Positions 8,567-17,114 of a stretch of 64,000 nt of DNA are shown piece after piece; positions within the stretch are counted from its first letter, which is position 1, and every line of letters begins with the position of its first letter. Under the pieces are notes generated by a model that was not told the DNA's origin, searched no databases, and saw only the letters and a list, made by a program, of their open reading frames with translations. Location: positions 275,416-339,415 of the forward strand of contig NZ_LMVL02000006.1 of assembly GCF_001541345.2 (NCBI RefSeq), in the 5' to 3' direction. This DNA comes from Gillisella vitis (GTDB lineage Bacteria > Pseudomonadota > Alphaproteobacteria > Rhizobiales > Rhizobiaceae). A program made the position numbers and the translations under genes.

Positions 8567-9385
8567 TCATCCGCCCAGTCCTTTGGCAAAAGCCTCGCCG
8601 CCAATCACCCGCCGCGCCATCAGGATTGCGGCCAGAGATGGCACCCAGAGCATGACCGACAGCACAGCCCCATATTGCACCACCAACTGATTGTTGATCA
8701 TCGACATCATCAACAGCGGCATGGTGCGAATGCGCGGCGCACCCACCAGCCATGCGCCTTCCGTCTCGTAAAAGGTCCAAACGAAGGTCATCAGCAAGGC
8801 GGCGGCAATGGTGGGAAAGGCCTGCGGCAAGGTGATGTGGCGAAACACCTGCCAGCGGTTTGCCCCGACATCGCGGGCGGCTTCTTCCATATCCCGGCTG
8901 ACAGCTCTGAAGGCAGCGGTTGGCAACCAGATCATCAACAGCAGCGTATTCAGCAACTGGATAATCACCACGCCGGTAAAGGTGCCCACCAGATTGAAGG
9001 ATAAAAACAGCACCGCAATGGAGATAATCAAGGCAAAGCGCGGAAAGGCATTGGCCATCAAAAACGATAGCATGAACACCGATTTTCCCGGAAAATCCAT
9101 GCGGGCAAAGGCATAGGCCGCAGGCAGGCAGATGATGGCGGACAGCAACGTGACGGTCAGCGACAGTTCAACCGATGTCCAAAGGGCCGCCCAGACATCC
9201 GGGCGGGCCAAGACCGCGGACCAGAAGCGAAAGCCCCATTTGGTGGGCAGAACGGACGGATAGAACCATTGTTCGGCAAAGGCCCAGAGAAAAACCGTGA
9301 GCACGGGCAAAACGATGAAAACAATCAGAAACAGCAGAATAAGCAGGCCAAACACATCATGGCGGCGACTGGACAGCAACATCAT
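8567..9385 (-). CDS. ABC transporter permease (BPD type 1), PotC-like
   Basis: Inner-membrane channel subunit, 272 residues. Six hydrophobic segments are visible; the first is at about residues 11-34. The EAA loop that contacts the ATPase reads MEEAARDVGANRW near residues 167-179. The start is within a GTG-ATG-ATG run at 9388-9380; ATG 9385 or 9382 fits the GGAG site best. The gene overlaps the stop of the preceding permease by a few bases, giving translational coupling. As second permease of the operon it pairs with the 9385-10248 product. Confidence 0.88.
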   Translation of the reverse strand: MMLLSSRRHDVFGLLILLFLIVFIVLPVLTVFLWAFAEQWFYPSVLPTKWGFRFWSAVLARPDVWAALWTSVELSLTVTLLSAIICLPAAYAFARMDFPGKSVFMLSFLMANAFPRFALIISIAVLFLSFNLVGTFTGVVIIQLLNTLLLMIWLPTAAFRAVSRDMEEAARDVGANRWQVFRHITLPQAFPTIAAALLMTFVWTFYETEGAWLVGAPRIRTMPLLMMSMINNQLVVQYGAVLSVMLWVPSLAAILMARRVIGGEAFAKGLGG

Positions 9386-10248
9386 CACTCTCCGTCTAGA
9401 GGCTTGCGGGCAATCGAGCGGACATAGGCAATGCCAGCAAGAGAGCAGATGAGAAAGGTGATGGTCGCCTGCGTTGAGGCTTGCAGCGGATCACGCACGC
9501 TGGCAAATGTGCGCAACATGAACGGCCCCATCATCTCCGGGCTTGTAGGTCCCAGCATGAACGGCATCAGGGCTTGGCCGAAAAAGCCTAGGAAATTCAG
9601 CGCCGACACGATCAGCAGCGAATGCATGATTTGCGGAATGATGATGCGGACCAGAATCCGCAGCCTCCCCGCCCCCACATCACGGGCCGCTTCAATTGAT
9701 GCATCCGAAATGCCCGACAGGCCGGAGATCAAGATCAGCAAGGTTAGCGGCATACCGTCCCAGAGCAGGCCGATCACCGGCCCCCAAGGGGTCAGATAGG
9801 GCGACGCATAATGGTGGAACCCGATCAAGGACAGCAGGCTTTGCAACCAGCCGTTCGGCCCCAGATAGCGGATCAGCGCGTAGCAGATGATAATGCCGGG
9901 AACAAACATGGGAAACAGCGCCAAGCCTTGAATGAGGCTGGCCAGCGGGCCACGGGTAAAGCGCATATAAAGCGCAATCGGCAGATTGATGGCAATCAGC
10001 AGCGCAAGACTAACGAAGGTGGTCCAGAGCGTTCTGCCAAGATTGGAGAGGCTATAGGCATCGGTGAAGAAGAAAACATAGCTGTCAAAATTCAGCGCAT
10101 GGACACCATCACGGCCTTCACGCCAGAAGGTGCTGACAATGGTCAGCGCCGCCGGATAGAACAGAAAAATCACGATGGACAGAACCGGAATGGCCACAAA
10201 GGCCAATCCGGTCCAGCGCGATCCTTCCGAGAGGCCGTGCGCGCGCAT
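9385..10248 (-). CDS. ABC transporter permease (BPD type 1), PotB-like
   Basis: First permease of the importer, 287 residues from ATG 10248 (a GTG lies directly before it). Hydrophobic helices begin at about residue 15, and the EAA loop SIEAARDVGAGRLRI lies near residues 184-198. Length and motif match the PotB/FbpB group. It starts 9 bases after the binding-protein stop and overlaps the next permease gene. The importer resembles polyamine/iron-type family 1 systems by architecture, but the surrounding alpha-mannosidase and isomerase genes point to a carbohydrate or glycoside cargo, which is inference. Confidence 0.88.
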   Translation of the reverse strand: MRAHGLSEGSRWTGLAFVAIPVLSIVIFLFYPAALTIVSTFWREGRDGVHALNFDSYVFFFTDAYSLSNLGRTLWTTFVSLALLIAINLPIALYMRFTRGPLASLIQGLALFPMFVPGIIICYALIRYLGPNGWLQSLLSLIGFHHYASPYLTPWGPVIGLLWDGMPLTLLILISGLSGISDASIEAARDVGAGRLRILVRIIIPQIMHSLLIVSALNFLGFFGQALMPFMLGPTSPEMMGPFMLRTFASVRDPLQASTQATITFLICSLAGIAYVRSIARKPLDGE

Positions 10249-10257
10249 CACCCTGCC

Positions 10258-11400
10258 TCAGCGCTTGATGTTTGAGGCGACGTTGCGATACCAGCCCTCA
10301 AACAGCGCAGGCTCCCATGTGCCGGGGAAAAGCGGGATGGATTTGGGCGCGACCTTTGCGAATTTATCCTGAAGTTCCTTGGACATGAACTCCCACTTGA
10401 TGCCGGGGAAGCCGCCGAGGTCGGTCACAACGTGGTTCTGAATATCCGGTGTGATCAAGTAATCGGCAAGCTTGAGCACCATATCCTTGTTGGCTGCCAC
10501 CGTTGGCACGACAATGCCGGAAAAGCCGCCGGTAAATGCCAGATCCTGCAACTGCGCAACAGATGTTGTCTCAGGTACCACGCCCTGGCTCATGGCCTGC
10601 AAGGCCATATCTGACCAGGCAACCGTCATGGAAACAGCACCGCTGGCCAGCATCTGGATAGAGGCTGTGTTGCCGGAAGTGTATTCACCGCCATTGAACA
10701 GTGAGGGCTGGATATCCTTCAGCAGAGGCCAGAGCTTGGAAAACATTGGTTCGGCATAGGCTGGGGTGTAATTTTCCGGCAGGAAGAGATCGGGGTTCAA
10801 GCCGGTGACTTCCTGAAGCGCACGCTCGATAAAGCAGGCACCGGAATCGCCAAGATCAGGACGGGCATAAGCAAACTGGCCGGGATTGGCCTTGATCCAC
10901 GCCACAAGTTCCTTGAATGTGGTAGGGACCGTTTTGACCTTGTCGGAATTATACATCATCACGACTTGCGAGCCGCGATAGGGCAAAAGCGCCGGGCTTT
11001 GCACCACGACCGGGTTGACCTTATCGTAATTGGACAGGCCCGCCTTGGAAAAATCAACCCAGAGACCCGCCTCCAGTGATCCCGTGGGATAAAACGGGGT
11101 GACAGCTTCCAGCATATCGACCTGCGGGTCCTTCTTGGCTTTGAAGGCAGCCATGGCGCGATCAGCCAAAGAGTTCATCGCCGACCCGCCACCGCCGGGA
11201 ACAAGATTGAGCGTAACACCGGAATGGGCCGCTTCAAAACCCGGCTTGATCACCTGGGTCCAGAAATCAATAACATTGGTATCGCTGTTGAAGAATATGT
11301 CGAGAACGCCGGGGGCCGCAAAGGCGGGCCTTGCACCGGCCACGGCCAGGCCAACACCTGTCGCAGAATATTTCAGGAATTCACGTCGTTGCATGCGCAT
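10258..11400 (-). CDS. ABC transporter substrate-binding protein, Tat-exported (family 1-like)
   Basis: Periplasmic receptor of the importer, 380 residues. The start at 11400 is set by GGAGG five bases upstream; an in-frame ATG at 11427 lacks a site. The N-terminus MRMQRREFLKYSATG is a twin-arginine signal, followed by a hydrophobic stretch and a cleavage site near PAFA. The rest has the pattern of extracellular solute-binding proteins (DIFFNSDTNVIDFWTQV, then LNLVPGGGGSAMN). It is first in a minus-strand operon with two permeases and an ATPase, divergent from the alpha-mannosidase gene 428 bases away. Cargo is unknown; a mannose-containing compound would fit the neighbourhood. Confidence 0.86.
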   Translation of the reverse strand: MRMQRREFLKYSATGVGLAVAGARPAFAAPGVLDIFFNSDTNVIDFWTQVIKPGFEAAHSGVTLNLVPGGGGSAMNSLADRAMAAFKAKKDPQVDMLEAVTPFYPTGSLEAGLWVDFSKAGLSNYDKVNPVVVQSPALLPYRGSQVVMMYNSDKVKTVPTTFKELVAWIKANPGQFAYARPDLGDSGACFIERALQEVTGLNPDLFLPENYTPAYAEPMFSKLWPLLKDIQPSLFNGGEYTSGNTASIQMLASGAVSMTVAWSDMALQAMSQGVVPETTSVAQLQDLAFTGGFSGIVVPTVAANKDMVLKLADYLITPDIQNHVVTDLGGFPGIKWEFMSKELQDKFAKVAPKSIPLFPGTWEPALFEGWYRNVASNIKR

Positions 11401-11828
11401 TGACACCTCCATTGGCAGCACGGACACGCGCCTGCCCTTTGTTTGGCCACGGATAAGGCCAGGTTCCCACTCCAGGTTGGCGACCGCGCTTTACATGCGT
11501 CTCTATCTGCCAATATTTAAATTCTTAGCACGAATTATATCGCTTCTGTCAAGCAGACAATTCGACGAGCGTTGGCTTGATGCTGCATCGCGACCACTCA
11601 TATCCAACCCGGATGCAGCTTGAAGTGGCGCCTCGAAAGATTGTCAATCGAGCACTGCTCGCGATAAAATCTGATAGATTTGAGAGATATTGGTCGATTT
11701 CAAGCGGTAATTCGCTATTGTCGTGTCAGTTATGGCAGTGGAATCACGAGCCGATTTTCCATAAATATTATATCATCAACGATGATTAAATGTTGCAGTG
11801 CCAAATAAAACCAGCCCGGGAGACAATC
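11401..11828. promoter_or_regulatory. Divergent promoter region between importer and alpha-mannosidase
   Basis: 428 AT-rich bases without a convincing gene. On the minus strand GATATAAT (about 11533-11541) with TTGTCT 15 bases upstream could serve the importer. On the plus side an inverted repeat ATCATC-AAC-GATGAT (11772-11786) lies about 40 bases before the mannosidase start and could be an operator. The octamer ATTATATC occurs here twice and once in the other divergent gap of the module (about 4996-5003), suggesting shared control or simply similar -10 elements. Confidence 0.4.
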
Positions 11829-14800
11829 ATGCGTGCCTATCGAGATCGCCAGCGTAGCCTTGAACAGCTTTCGCGTCACATCGAAGTCTGGGCCGATGAA
11901 CTGGAAGCTTACGAGCTGCGCGAACGCATGTCACTTGGGGCTTTTCTTGGCAGCACGCCAGACGGGCTGACGACGCGCATGGGTGTTGGTGATGCCTGGC
12001 CAAATCGCCATGGCATTCACACGTTTCTGCTGGAAGACGCAATTGTGGTACCGGAAGGCCCAGATGTGGAACTGAGGCTTGATTTTGGGGGTGAAAGCCT
12101 TGTCCGCCTGATGGGTCTGGATGGCGAAATTCTTGAGAGTTTTGCTGCCAACCCCTGCCATCGCAGGTTTGATGTCCCGCGCGGCATTCCCTTCAAAATC
12201 AAAGCGGAATCCGCAGCGCGCAGTCTTTTTGGTGTGCCCAATCGCAACCCCGTGCTCGCCATGGCCGAAATTTATGGATATTATTCAGAAATTCGCGCCT
12301 TGCGCCGTCGCCTGCTGATTTTGCGCAACACCGCCGACACGGTGAAAGACAAGGAACTTGCCCGCACGCTCTATGAGGCGGCGGAAATTGCCCTTTCAGG
12401 CTTGCGGCTGCCAACAGCAACACAGGATGTCGGCCCCCGTTTGGCCAGCCGCACTTGGGCGCACGATATATGGGAGCGCAGTTTTGAGCCCACCGACGCC
12501 CCGCAAGCCCTGACACAGGAAGCCCTCGCTTCTGTTGAGACGACAACCGTCAGGCTTGATGCCATGCTGACTGAGCTTCGACACACCTATCCCAAACAGG
12601 GACGTGTGCTGGTGACCGGTCACGCCCATATTGATTATGCCTGGCTCTGGCCGCAGCCGGAAACGGTGCGAAAGATCGTGCGAACCTTCAATAGCGTCAA
12701 CGCATTGCTCAAGCGCCACGATGATTTTCGTTTTCTGCAATCATCCTCGCTCTACTATCAGCATGTTGAGCAAGAAGACCCCGCGCTGTTTGAAGAGATC
12801 AAGCAGCGCGTTGCGGAGGGCCGTTGGGAAGTTATCGGCGGCATGCTGGTGGAGTGTGATACCAACATGCCCTCGGCAGAGGCGTTTTTGCGACAGTTTC
12901 TGCATGGGCAGCGCTATTTTCAAAAGCACTTCGGCATCACCAGCTGCACGGCGTGGCTGCCCGATACGTTTGGCTTTACCGCCGCCATGCCGCAGATCAT
13001 GCGGCACGCGGGCATCGACACATTGGTGACAATCAAAGTGTCATGGAATGAGACCAACAGCCTGCCAGACAATCTTTTCCGCTGGCAGGGCAATGATGGC
13101 TCACGGGTGCTGGTTCACACCTTCGACGCCTATGACAATGACGGCTACAATATGCTGATGACGCCCGCCGCCCTGTGCGAGGTATGGGGCAAGCATGCCG
13201 CCAAGGATATGACGGACACGGTCATTGCCTCCTATGGCTGGGGTGATGGCGGCGGCGGGCCGGACCCGGATCAGATCGAAACCCTGCCACTTCTCAATCT
13301 GATGCCTGCCATTCCAACCGTCGAGCATGGAGCCATAGAGCCGCATATTCAGGCCTTGGCAATGGATCTTGAAGCGGCAGCCCTGCCCGTCTGGCGTGGC
13401 GAGCTTTATCTGGAATATCACCGGGCAACATTGACCACGCAGGCGCGCACCAAACAACTCAACCGACAGGCAGAGGCTGTTTTGGTGGCTGCGGAAGCCA
13501 TCTCGGTGCTGGATGCACTTGAGGGCGGAGCGCCTGCCACGAACAACCTCAAACCGCAGTGGGAATTGCTGCTTCGAAACCAGTTTCACGACATTTTGCC
13601 GGGTTCGTCCATCCGCGAGGTCTATCAGCAGACCGAGCCAGAGCTTGAAGGCGTGATCCATGATGCAACAGCGCTGATCCAGACCCGCCTGCAAGCCATT
13701 GCGGCACGCCATAGCGGTGAGCTTGAAGGATTGCTGGTGGCCAACCTGTCAGGCTCCAGAAAAACCGCATTCCAGATTGAAAGTGAACACCCCCTGCCCG
13801 CTGCCTTGCAAGCACAGGAGCTGAACGGGCACTATGTTGCCGCTATTGAGCGTGACCTGAAGCCACTCAGTCTCGGTTTTGTCAGCGCTGCCAGCCAGCG
13901 CCGCGTAACAACGAACGGCAAAACCATGGAAAATGATTTTGTCCGGCTGACGCTGGATGAAGCAGGCCGGATGATCAGCCTGATCGACAAGAGATCGGAC
14001 CGTGAGTTGATGGACGGACCCGGCAACCAATTGCTGCTGTATCGCAATGATCTGCCCCGCAATTTTGACGCCTGGGATATTGAACCCGGATTTGAGCTTG
14101 GTGAAGAAGAATGGCTGTCGCTTGAAACGCTGGAGGTGACGGCCAATGGCCCGCATCTGGCAGAAATCACCATCACCAGACGCTTTTCGGCCAGCACGAT
14201 CCAGCAAAAAATCCGGCTGTGGTCCAACAGTCCAAGGGTGGAATTTGTCACAGATCTGAATTGGCACGACCGGCGCACCTATCTGCGTGCGGCCTTCCCC
14301 GTAACCGTACTGGCAGAGGATGCGGTGTTCGATCAGGCCATTGGTGTCACCCGCCGACCCACGCATGACAATACCAGCTGGCAGAAAGCCCAGTTCGAAT
14401 CCTGCGGCCATCGTTTTGTGTCACTTTCGGAAACAGACTGGGGTGCGGCCCTGCTCTCGGCGGACAAATATGGCTTTTCTGCCAAGGGCAACAGGCTAAC
14501 TTTAAGCCTTGTTCGCGGCCCCATGTTTCCCGACATGCTGGCCGACGAGGGCAATCACCCCTTCGTTTACGCCCTTTTGCCCCATGATGGCCGCTGGTGG
14601 AGCGAAGAGGTTCAGGCGGAGGCTGACCTCGTCAATGCGGGCCTGCATTTCACGCCCGCCACCGCCACTGAAAACTGCGACATCGCGCCCGTAGGTTTTT
14701 CCGGTCAAAGTGTCCGCGTGCATGCCCTCAAGCCTGCGGAGGATGGGGAAGGCCATGTCCTGCGCCTGTCGGAGTCCGCCGGTCGTCGCGGGGTGTTTCG

Positions 14801-14915
14801 TTTGACACTGCCAGACGGCCGTAAACCAACCCAAATCAACGCCATCGAGGTGCCGCTTGATGACCTGGATGATCCTGCAAGCCGTCCTTTCGGTCTCGCA
14901 AGCTTCCTCTTTTGA
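11829..14915 (+). CDS. Alpha-mannosidase, glycoside hydrolase family 38
   Basis: 1028-residue enzyme cleaving terminal alpha-mannosyl residues, about the usual length for bacterial cytoplasmic GH38 proteins. The start at 11829 has GGGAGA six bases upstream; the frame is open 13 codons further. The catalytic domain begins near residue 270 with GHAHIDYAWLWPQPET, giving the zinc-binding His and Asp. AWLPDTFGFTAAMPQ (near 380) holds the nucleophile Asp, and a GWGDGGGGPDPDQ loop lies near 480. The C-terminal part is the beta-sandwich half of the family. No signal peptide is present, so it acts inside the cell on imported oligosaccharides. It is divergent from the ABC importer and probably regulated with it. 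Confidence 0.92.
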   Translation: MRAYRDRQRSLEQLSRHIEVWADELEAYELRERMSLGAFLGSTPDGLTTRMGVGDAWPNRHGIHTFLLEDAIVVPEGPDVELRLDFGGESLVRLMGLDGEILESFAANPCHRRFDVPRGIPFKIKAESAARSLFGVPNRNPVLAMAEIYGYYSEIRALRRRLLILRNTADTVKDKELARTLYEAAEIALSGLRLPTATQDVGPRLASRTWAHDIWERSFEPTDAPQALTQEALASVETTTVRLDAMLTELRHTYPKQGRVLVTGHAHIDYAWLWPQPETVRKIVRTFNSVNALLKRHDDFRFLQSSSLYYQHVEQEDPALFEEIKQRVAEGRWEVIGGMLVECDTNMPSAEAFLRQFLHGQRYFQKHFGITSCTAWLPDTFGFTAAMPQIMRHAGIDTLVTIKVSWNETNSLPDNLFRWQGNDGSRVLVHTFDAYDNDGYNMLMTPAALCEVWGKHAAKDMTDTVIASYGWGDGGGGPDPDQIETLPLLNLMPAIPTVEHGAIEPHIQALAMDLEAAALPVWRGELYLEYHRATLTTQARTKQLNRQAEAVLVAAEAISVLDALEGGAPATNNLKPQWELLLRNQFHDILPGSSIREVYQQTEPELEGVIHDATALIQTRLQAIAARHSGELEGLLVANLSGSRKTAFQIESEHPLPAALQAQELNGHYVAAIERDLKPLSLGFVSAASQRRVTTNGKTMENDFVRLTLDEAGRMISLIDKRSDRELMDGPGNQLLLYRNDLPRNFDAWDIEPGFELGEEEWLSLETLEVTANGPHLAEITITRRFSASTIQQKIRLWSNSPRVEFVTDLNWHDRRTYLRAAFPVTVLAEDAVFDQAIGVTRRPTHDNTSWQKAQFESCGHRFVSLSETDWGAALLSADKYGFSAKGNRLTLSLVRGPMFPDMLADEGNHPFVYALLPHDGRWWSEEVQAEADLVNAGLHFTPATATENCDIAPVGFSGQSVRVHALKPAEDGEGHVLRLSESAGRRGVFRLTLPDGRKPTQINAIEVPLDDLDDPASRPFGLASFLF

Positions 14916-15096
14916 AGATGAGAGAACCGTAAGCTGGGCACGCGGCGAAGAGCTGGTTGATCTTGTGTCATTCTCGCAGAAACCCCGCAACGGCTTCAGG
15001 AAATTAGCTCTTTGACCAGGCAGCTGATACACCTGTGCCTATGGGCTACCCGCAAACCCGTCTTTGAGACAGCGGCCTGAAATAGGAGAGCTTGTA

Positions 15097-15273
15097 TTGG
15101 GGTGGAAAACGTCGAAGATCGAATATGTAAACGGCTACAAGATTGTGGAGGTCGATGGGCCGTCTTTTAAAGTCTTTAAGGGCGATCAACAGCTCGGGGA
15201 TGATTTCCCCTATTCCGGTGAAGCCGCGGCTCACGCGCGATCCTTGCCAAAACTGGATAATTCGCAGCGTTAA
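15097..15273 (+). CDS. Small hypothetical protein
   Basis: 58 residues if translated from TTG 15097, which has AGGAG six bases upstream; an earlier TTG at 15064 has no site. The sequence (KIEYVNGYKIVEVDG, FKVFKGDQQLGDDFPYSG, ending LPKLDNSQR) alternates polar and hydrophobic residues like a small beta-rich protein, and no membrane segment is present. It is followed by a strong bidirectional hairpin, which supports it as a real transcribed unit. Family not recognised. The opposite-strand frame over the same bases looks less protein-like. Confidence 0.5.
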   Translation: MGWKTSKIEYVNGYKIVEVDGPSFKVFKGDQQLGDDFPYSGEAAAHARSLPKLDNSQR

Positions 15274-15308
15274 GTACATCAAAGGCGAGAAATTTCGCGT
15301 CAGACTGT

Positions 15309-15339
15309 AGCCACGGCGGTTTCCTTAACCGCAGTGGCT
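15309..15339. terminator. Bidirectional terminator-like hairpin
   Basis: AGCCACGGCGGTT (15309-15321) pairs with AACCGCAGTGGCT (15327-15339), 12 of 13 pairs, around a 5-base loop. It lies between the small hypothetical gene and the convergent Old Yellow Enzyme gene. T-rich bases are weak on both sides. Confidence 0.6.
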
Positions 15340-15365
15340 ATTCTGTTGCGATGGCCTGTTCAGAT

Positions 15366-16457
15366 TCACGCCGTTCTATAGCGTTCCAGCCAGTGAGCAT
15401 ATGGTGCGGGAAGTGTCCAGGACGGCTTATCGATACCGAGCTCAAGCGCTGCTTGATAAGGCCAATGGCTGTTGGCAAGCAGCGGGCGGCCAAGTGACAC
15501 CATATCTACAAAATCGTCTGCGATCAGCGCATCGGCCTGCTTTGGCTCGCTGATGAACCAACTCGTGGTGGCGGGAAGCCCAACTTCACGCCGTACCCGT
15601 TGGGCGATCGGTCCCATGAACGCAGGCCCCCAGGGAATATTCGCGGTCGGCGTGGAGAAGCCGATGCTGACATCAATAATGTCGAGGCCACCGGCCTTGA
15701 AGCGGCGAACCATTTCGATCCCCTCTTCCAGGTCGTTCGAACCGTCGAATTCGGTCACGCCGAAGCGAGCGGCAAGCGGCAAATGTTCGGGCCAGACATC
15801 GCGAACAGCAGCCAGCGTTTCGAGCAGAAATCTGGCTCGTCCGTCAAAGTCGCCGCCATAATTGTCTGTGCGCTTATTAGACCAGGTCGAAAAGAAGCTT
15901 TGTCCGAGATAGCCATGAGCAAAGTGAAGCTCAAGCCATTCAAAGCCGGCTGCCAGCGCCCGCTTTGCCGCAGCGACAAAGTCGGCCTTGATACGTTCGA
16001 TATCTGCAAGGGTCATGGCCTGTGGCACCTTGCCAAGGTTTGCTCCGAATGCAATGGCGGATGGTGCCAGCGTTTCCCAGCCACGCGGGTCAGACCCGGA
16101 AATATGGTCGTCTCCCTCCCATGGACGATTGGCGCTCGCTTTGCGGCCCGCATGTCCGATCTGAATTCCAGGAACAGCACCTGCCGCCTTCATCAAATCC
16201 ACCGCTTTTTTCCAAGGCTCAATCTGCTCATCGCTCCAGATGCCTGCGCATCCGGGGGTGATACGGCCTTCCGGCGATACAGCTGTCGCTTCAGCAACCA
16301 CCAAGCCTGCCCCGCCGCGCGCAAGTCCAGCCAGATGGACGTGATGCCAGTCATTGATAATGCCGTCCTCGGCCGAATACTGGCACATAGGCGATACCGC
16401 AATGCGATTTCGCAGTGTTATGCCTTTGAGTGTGAAAGGGGTAAATAAGGATGACAT
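15366..16457 (-). CDS. NADH:flavin oxidoreductase, Old Yellow Enzyme family (YqjM/xenobiotic reductase type)
   Basis: FMN-dependent ene-reductase, 363 residues. It begins SSLFTPFTLKGITLRNRIAVSPMCQYS; the Cys in SPMCQYS marks the thermophilic-like YqjM subgroup. The (beta-alpha)8 barrel shows HAGRKAS near residue 105, the FMN/substrate segment LHFAHGYLGQSFFS followed by SNKRTDNYGG near 175-195, and a late phosphate-binding stretch MVSLGRPLLANSHWP. GGAG lies five bases upstream of ATG 16457. It is divergent from an ArsR-type gene with a palindromic operator between them. Expected role: reducing electrophilic alkenes or nitro compounds; physiological substrate unknown. Confidence 0.93.
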   Translation of the reverse strand: MSSLFTPFTLKGITLRNRIAVSPMCQYSAEDGIINDWHHVHLAGLARGGAGLVVAEATAVSPEGRITPGCAGIWSDEQIEPWKKAVDLMKAAGAVPGIQIGHAGRKASANRPWEGDDHISGSDPRGWETLAPSAIAFGANLGKVPQAMTLADIERIKADFVAAAKRALAAGFEWLELHFAHGYLGQSFFSTWSNKRTDNYGGDFDGRARFLLETLAAVRDVWPEHLPLAARFGVTEFDGSNDLEEGIEMVRRFKAGGLDIIDVSIGFSTPTANIPWGPAFMGPIAQRVRREVGLPATTSWFISEPKQADALIADDFVDMVSLGRPLLANSHWPYQAALELGIDKPSWTLPAPYAHWLERYRTA

Positions 16458-16502
16458 GGAGACTCCAATTGATCGTTATAAATTCACATATAGGTCTTCG
16501 AT

Positions 16503-16522
16503 AGTTCGATTACAATCGAACT
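16503..16522. promoter_or_regulatory. Candidate ArsR-type operator
   Basis: Perfect inverted repeat AGTTCGATT-AC-AATCGAACT in the 98-base gap between the divergent Old Yellow Enzyme and ArsR genes. It lies 34 bases before the ArsR start and 46 before the enzyme start, so one bound dimer could block both promoters. Confidence 0.65.
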
Positions 16523-16555
16523 TTGCAACAAGACTCCGTGATGGTAGGATGAACC

Positions 16556-16867
16556 ATGCGCGCTATCCCACATCCCGCTTTGAAAGACGTTACTCTCACC
16601 CAGGTGCTCTACGCCCTCAGCGACCCTGTACGGCTGGGCGTCGTGCGTCAGCTTTCAAATGAGGGACAGGCCACATGCTCTGCACTGGATGGGGGCCGGC
16701 CGAAGTCCAGCATGTCCCACCACTTTAAAGTCTTGAGAGAGGGTGGCCTGGTTTTTACCCGTACAGATGGACCAACGCACTTGAACGAGCTGCGCCGTGA
16801 AGAAATCGATGAACGATTTCCGGGTCTATTGGACGCTGTCCTGGCCGTATCAGACGAGCCGGGCTGA
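16556..16867 (+). CDS. ArsR-family helix-turn-helix regulator
   Basis: 103-residue winged-helix repressor. Residues 15-80 show the ArsR pattern LYALSDPVRLGVVRQLS, then the recognition helix region KSSMSHHFKVLREGGLV, then the wing FTRTDGPTHLNELRREE. The metal-binding ELCVCDL motif is absent; a single Cys lies in QATCSALDGG (about residue 41), so it may sense an oxidant or electrophile instead of metal. That would suit its divergent target, an Old Yellow Enzyme. Its last bases form one arm of a downstream hairpin. Confidence 0.88.
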   Translation: MRAIPHPALKDVTLTQVLYALSDPVRLGVVRQLSNEGQATCSALDGGRPKSSMSHHFKVLREGGLVFTRTDGPTHLNELRREEIDERFPGLLDAVLAVSDEPG

Positions 16868-16914
16868 CGGCACCGCACGGTGATCCCGTGGTGGTTGATA
16901 GCAGCCCGGCTCGT
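16854..16914 (+). terminator. Hairpin overlapping the arsR stop codon
   Basis: ACGAGCCGGGCTG (16854-16866) is perfectly complementary to CAGCCCGGCTCGT (16902-16914), 13 bp, with a second smaller hairpin (ACCGCACGG/CCGTGGTGGT) nested in the loop. It starts inside the last codons of the ArsR gene and is followed by a short GTTTGT. Likely terminates that transcript. Confidence 0.55.
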
Positions 16915-17031
16915 TTGTAATTCGAAGGCCAAATGGCTTTAGATCCGGCGACCAACGTCAAATGGGAAATGCCGTCAAAGCCCTTCAGCATTCATCTGCA
17001 CGCAATACCGTAAATGTTTGTTCGATATCTC

Positions 17032-17066
17032 GGGTGCAGCCTTGAGAGAATCGAACCTACGACCCC
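17032..17066 (-). other. Possible tRNA-Ala 3'-end fragment
   Basis: On the minus strand these 35 bases resemble the end of an alphaproteobacterial tRNA-Ala: GGGGTCGTAGGTTCGATT, then CTCTCAAGGCTGCACC. The T-loop is recognisable, but the T-stem does not pair well and no D-arm or anticodon arm precedes it. It may be a relic of an integration site or a chance match. The rest of the 16915-17114 gap shows nothing clear. Confidence 0.25.
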
Positions 17067-17114
17067 ATGGTTGATATTCGAGGGAAGGCGTAAAATATCA
17101 GGCTGTCTTGAGGC

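Noticed and set aside
15046..15282. 78-codon minus-strand frame opposite the small hypothetical gene
   Set aside because: No ribosome site; composition is less protein-like than the plus-strand frame, which has AGGAG before TTG 15097.
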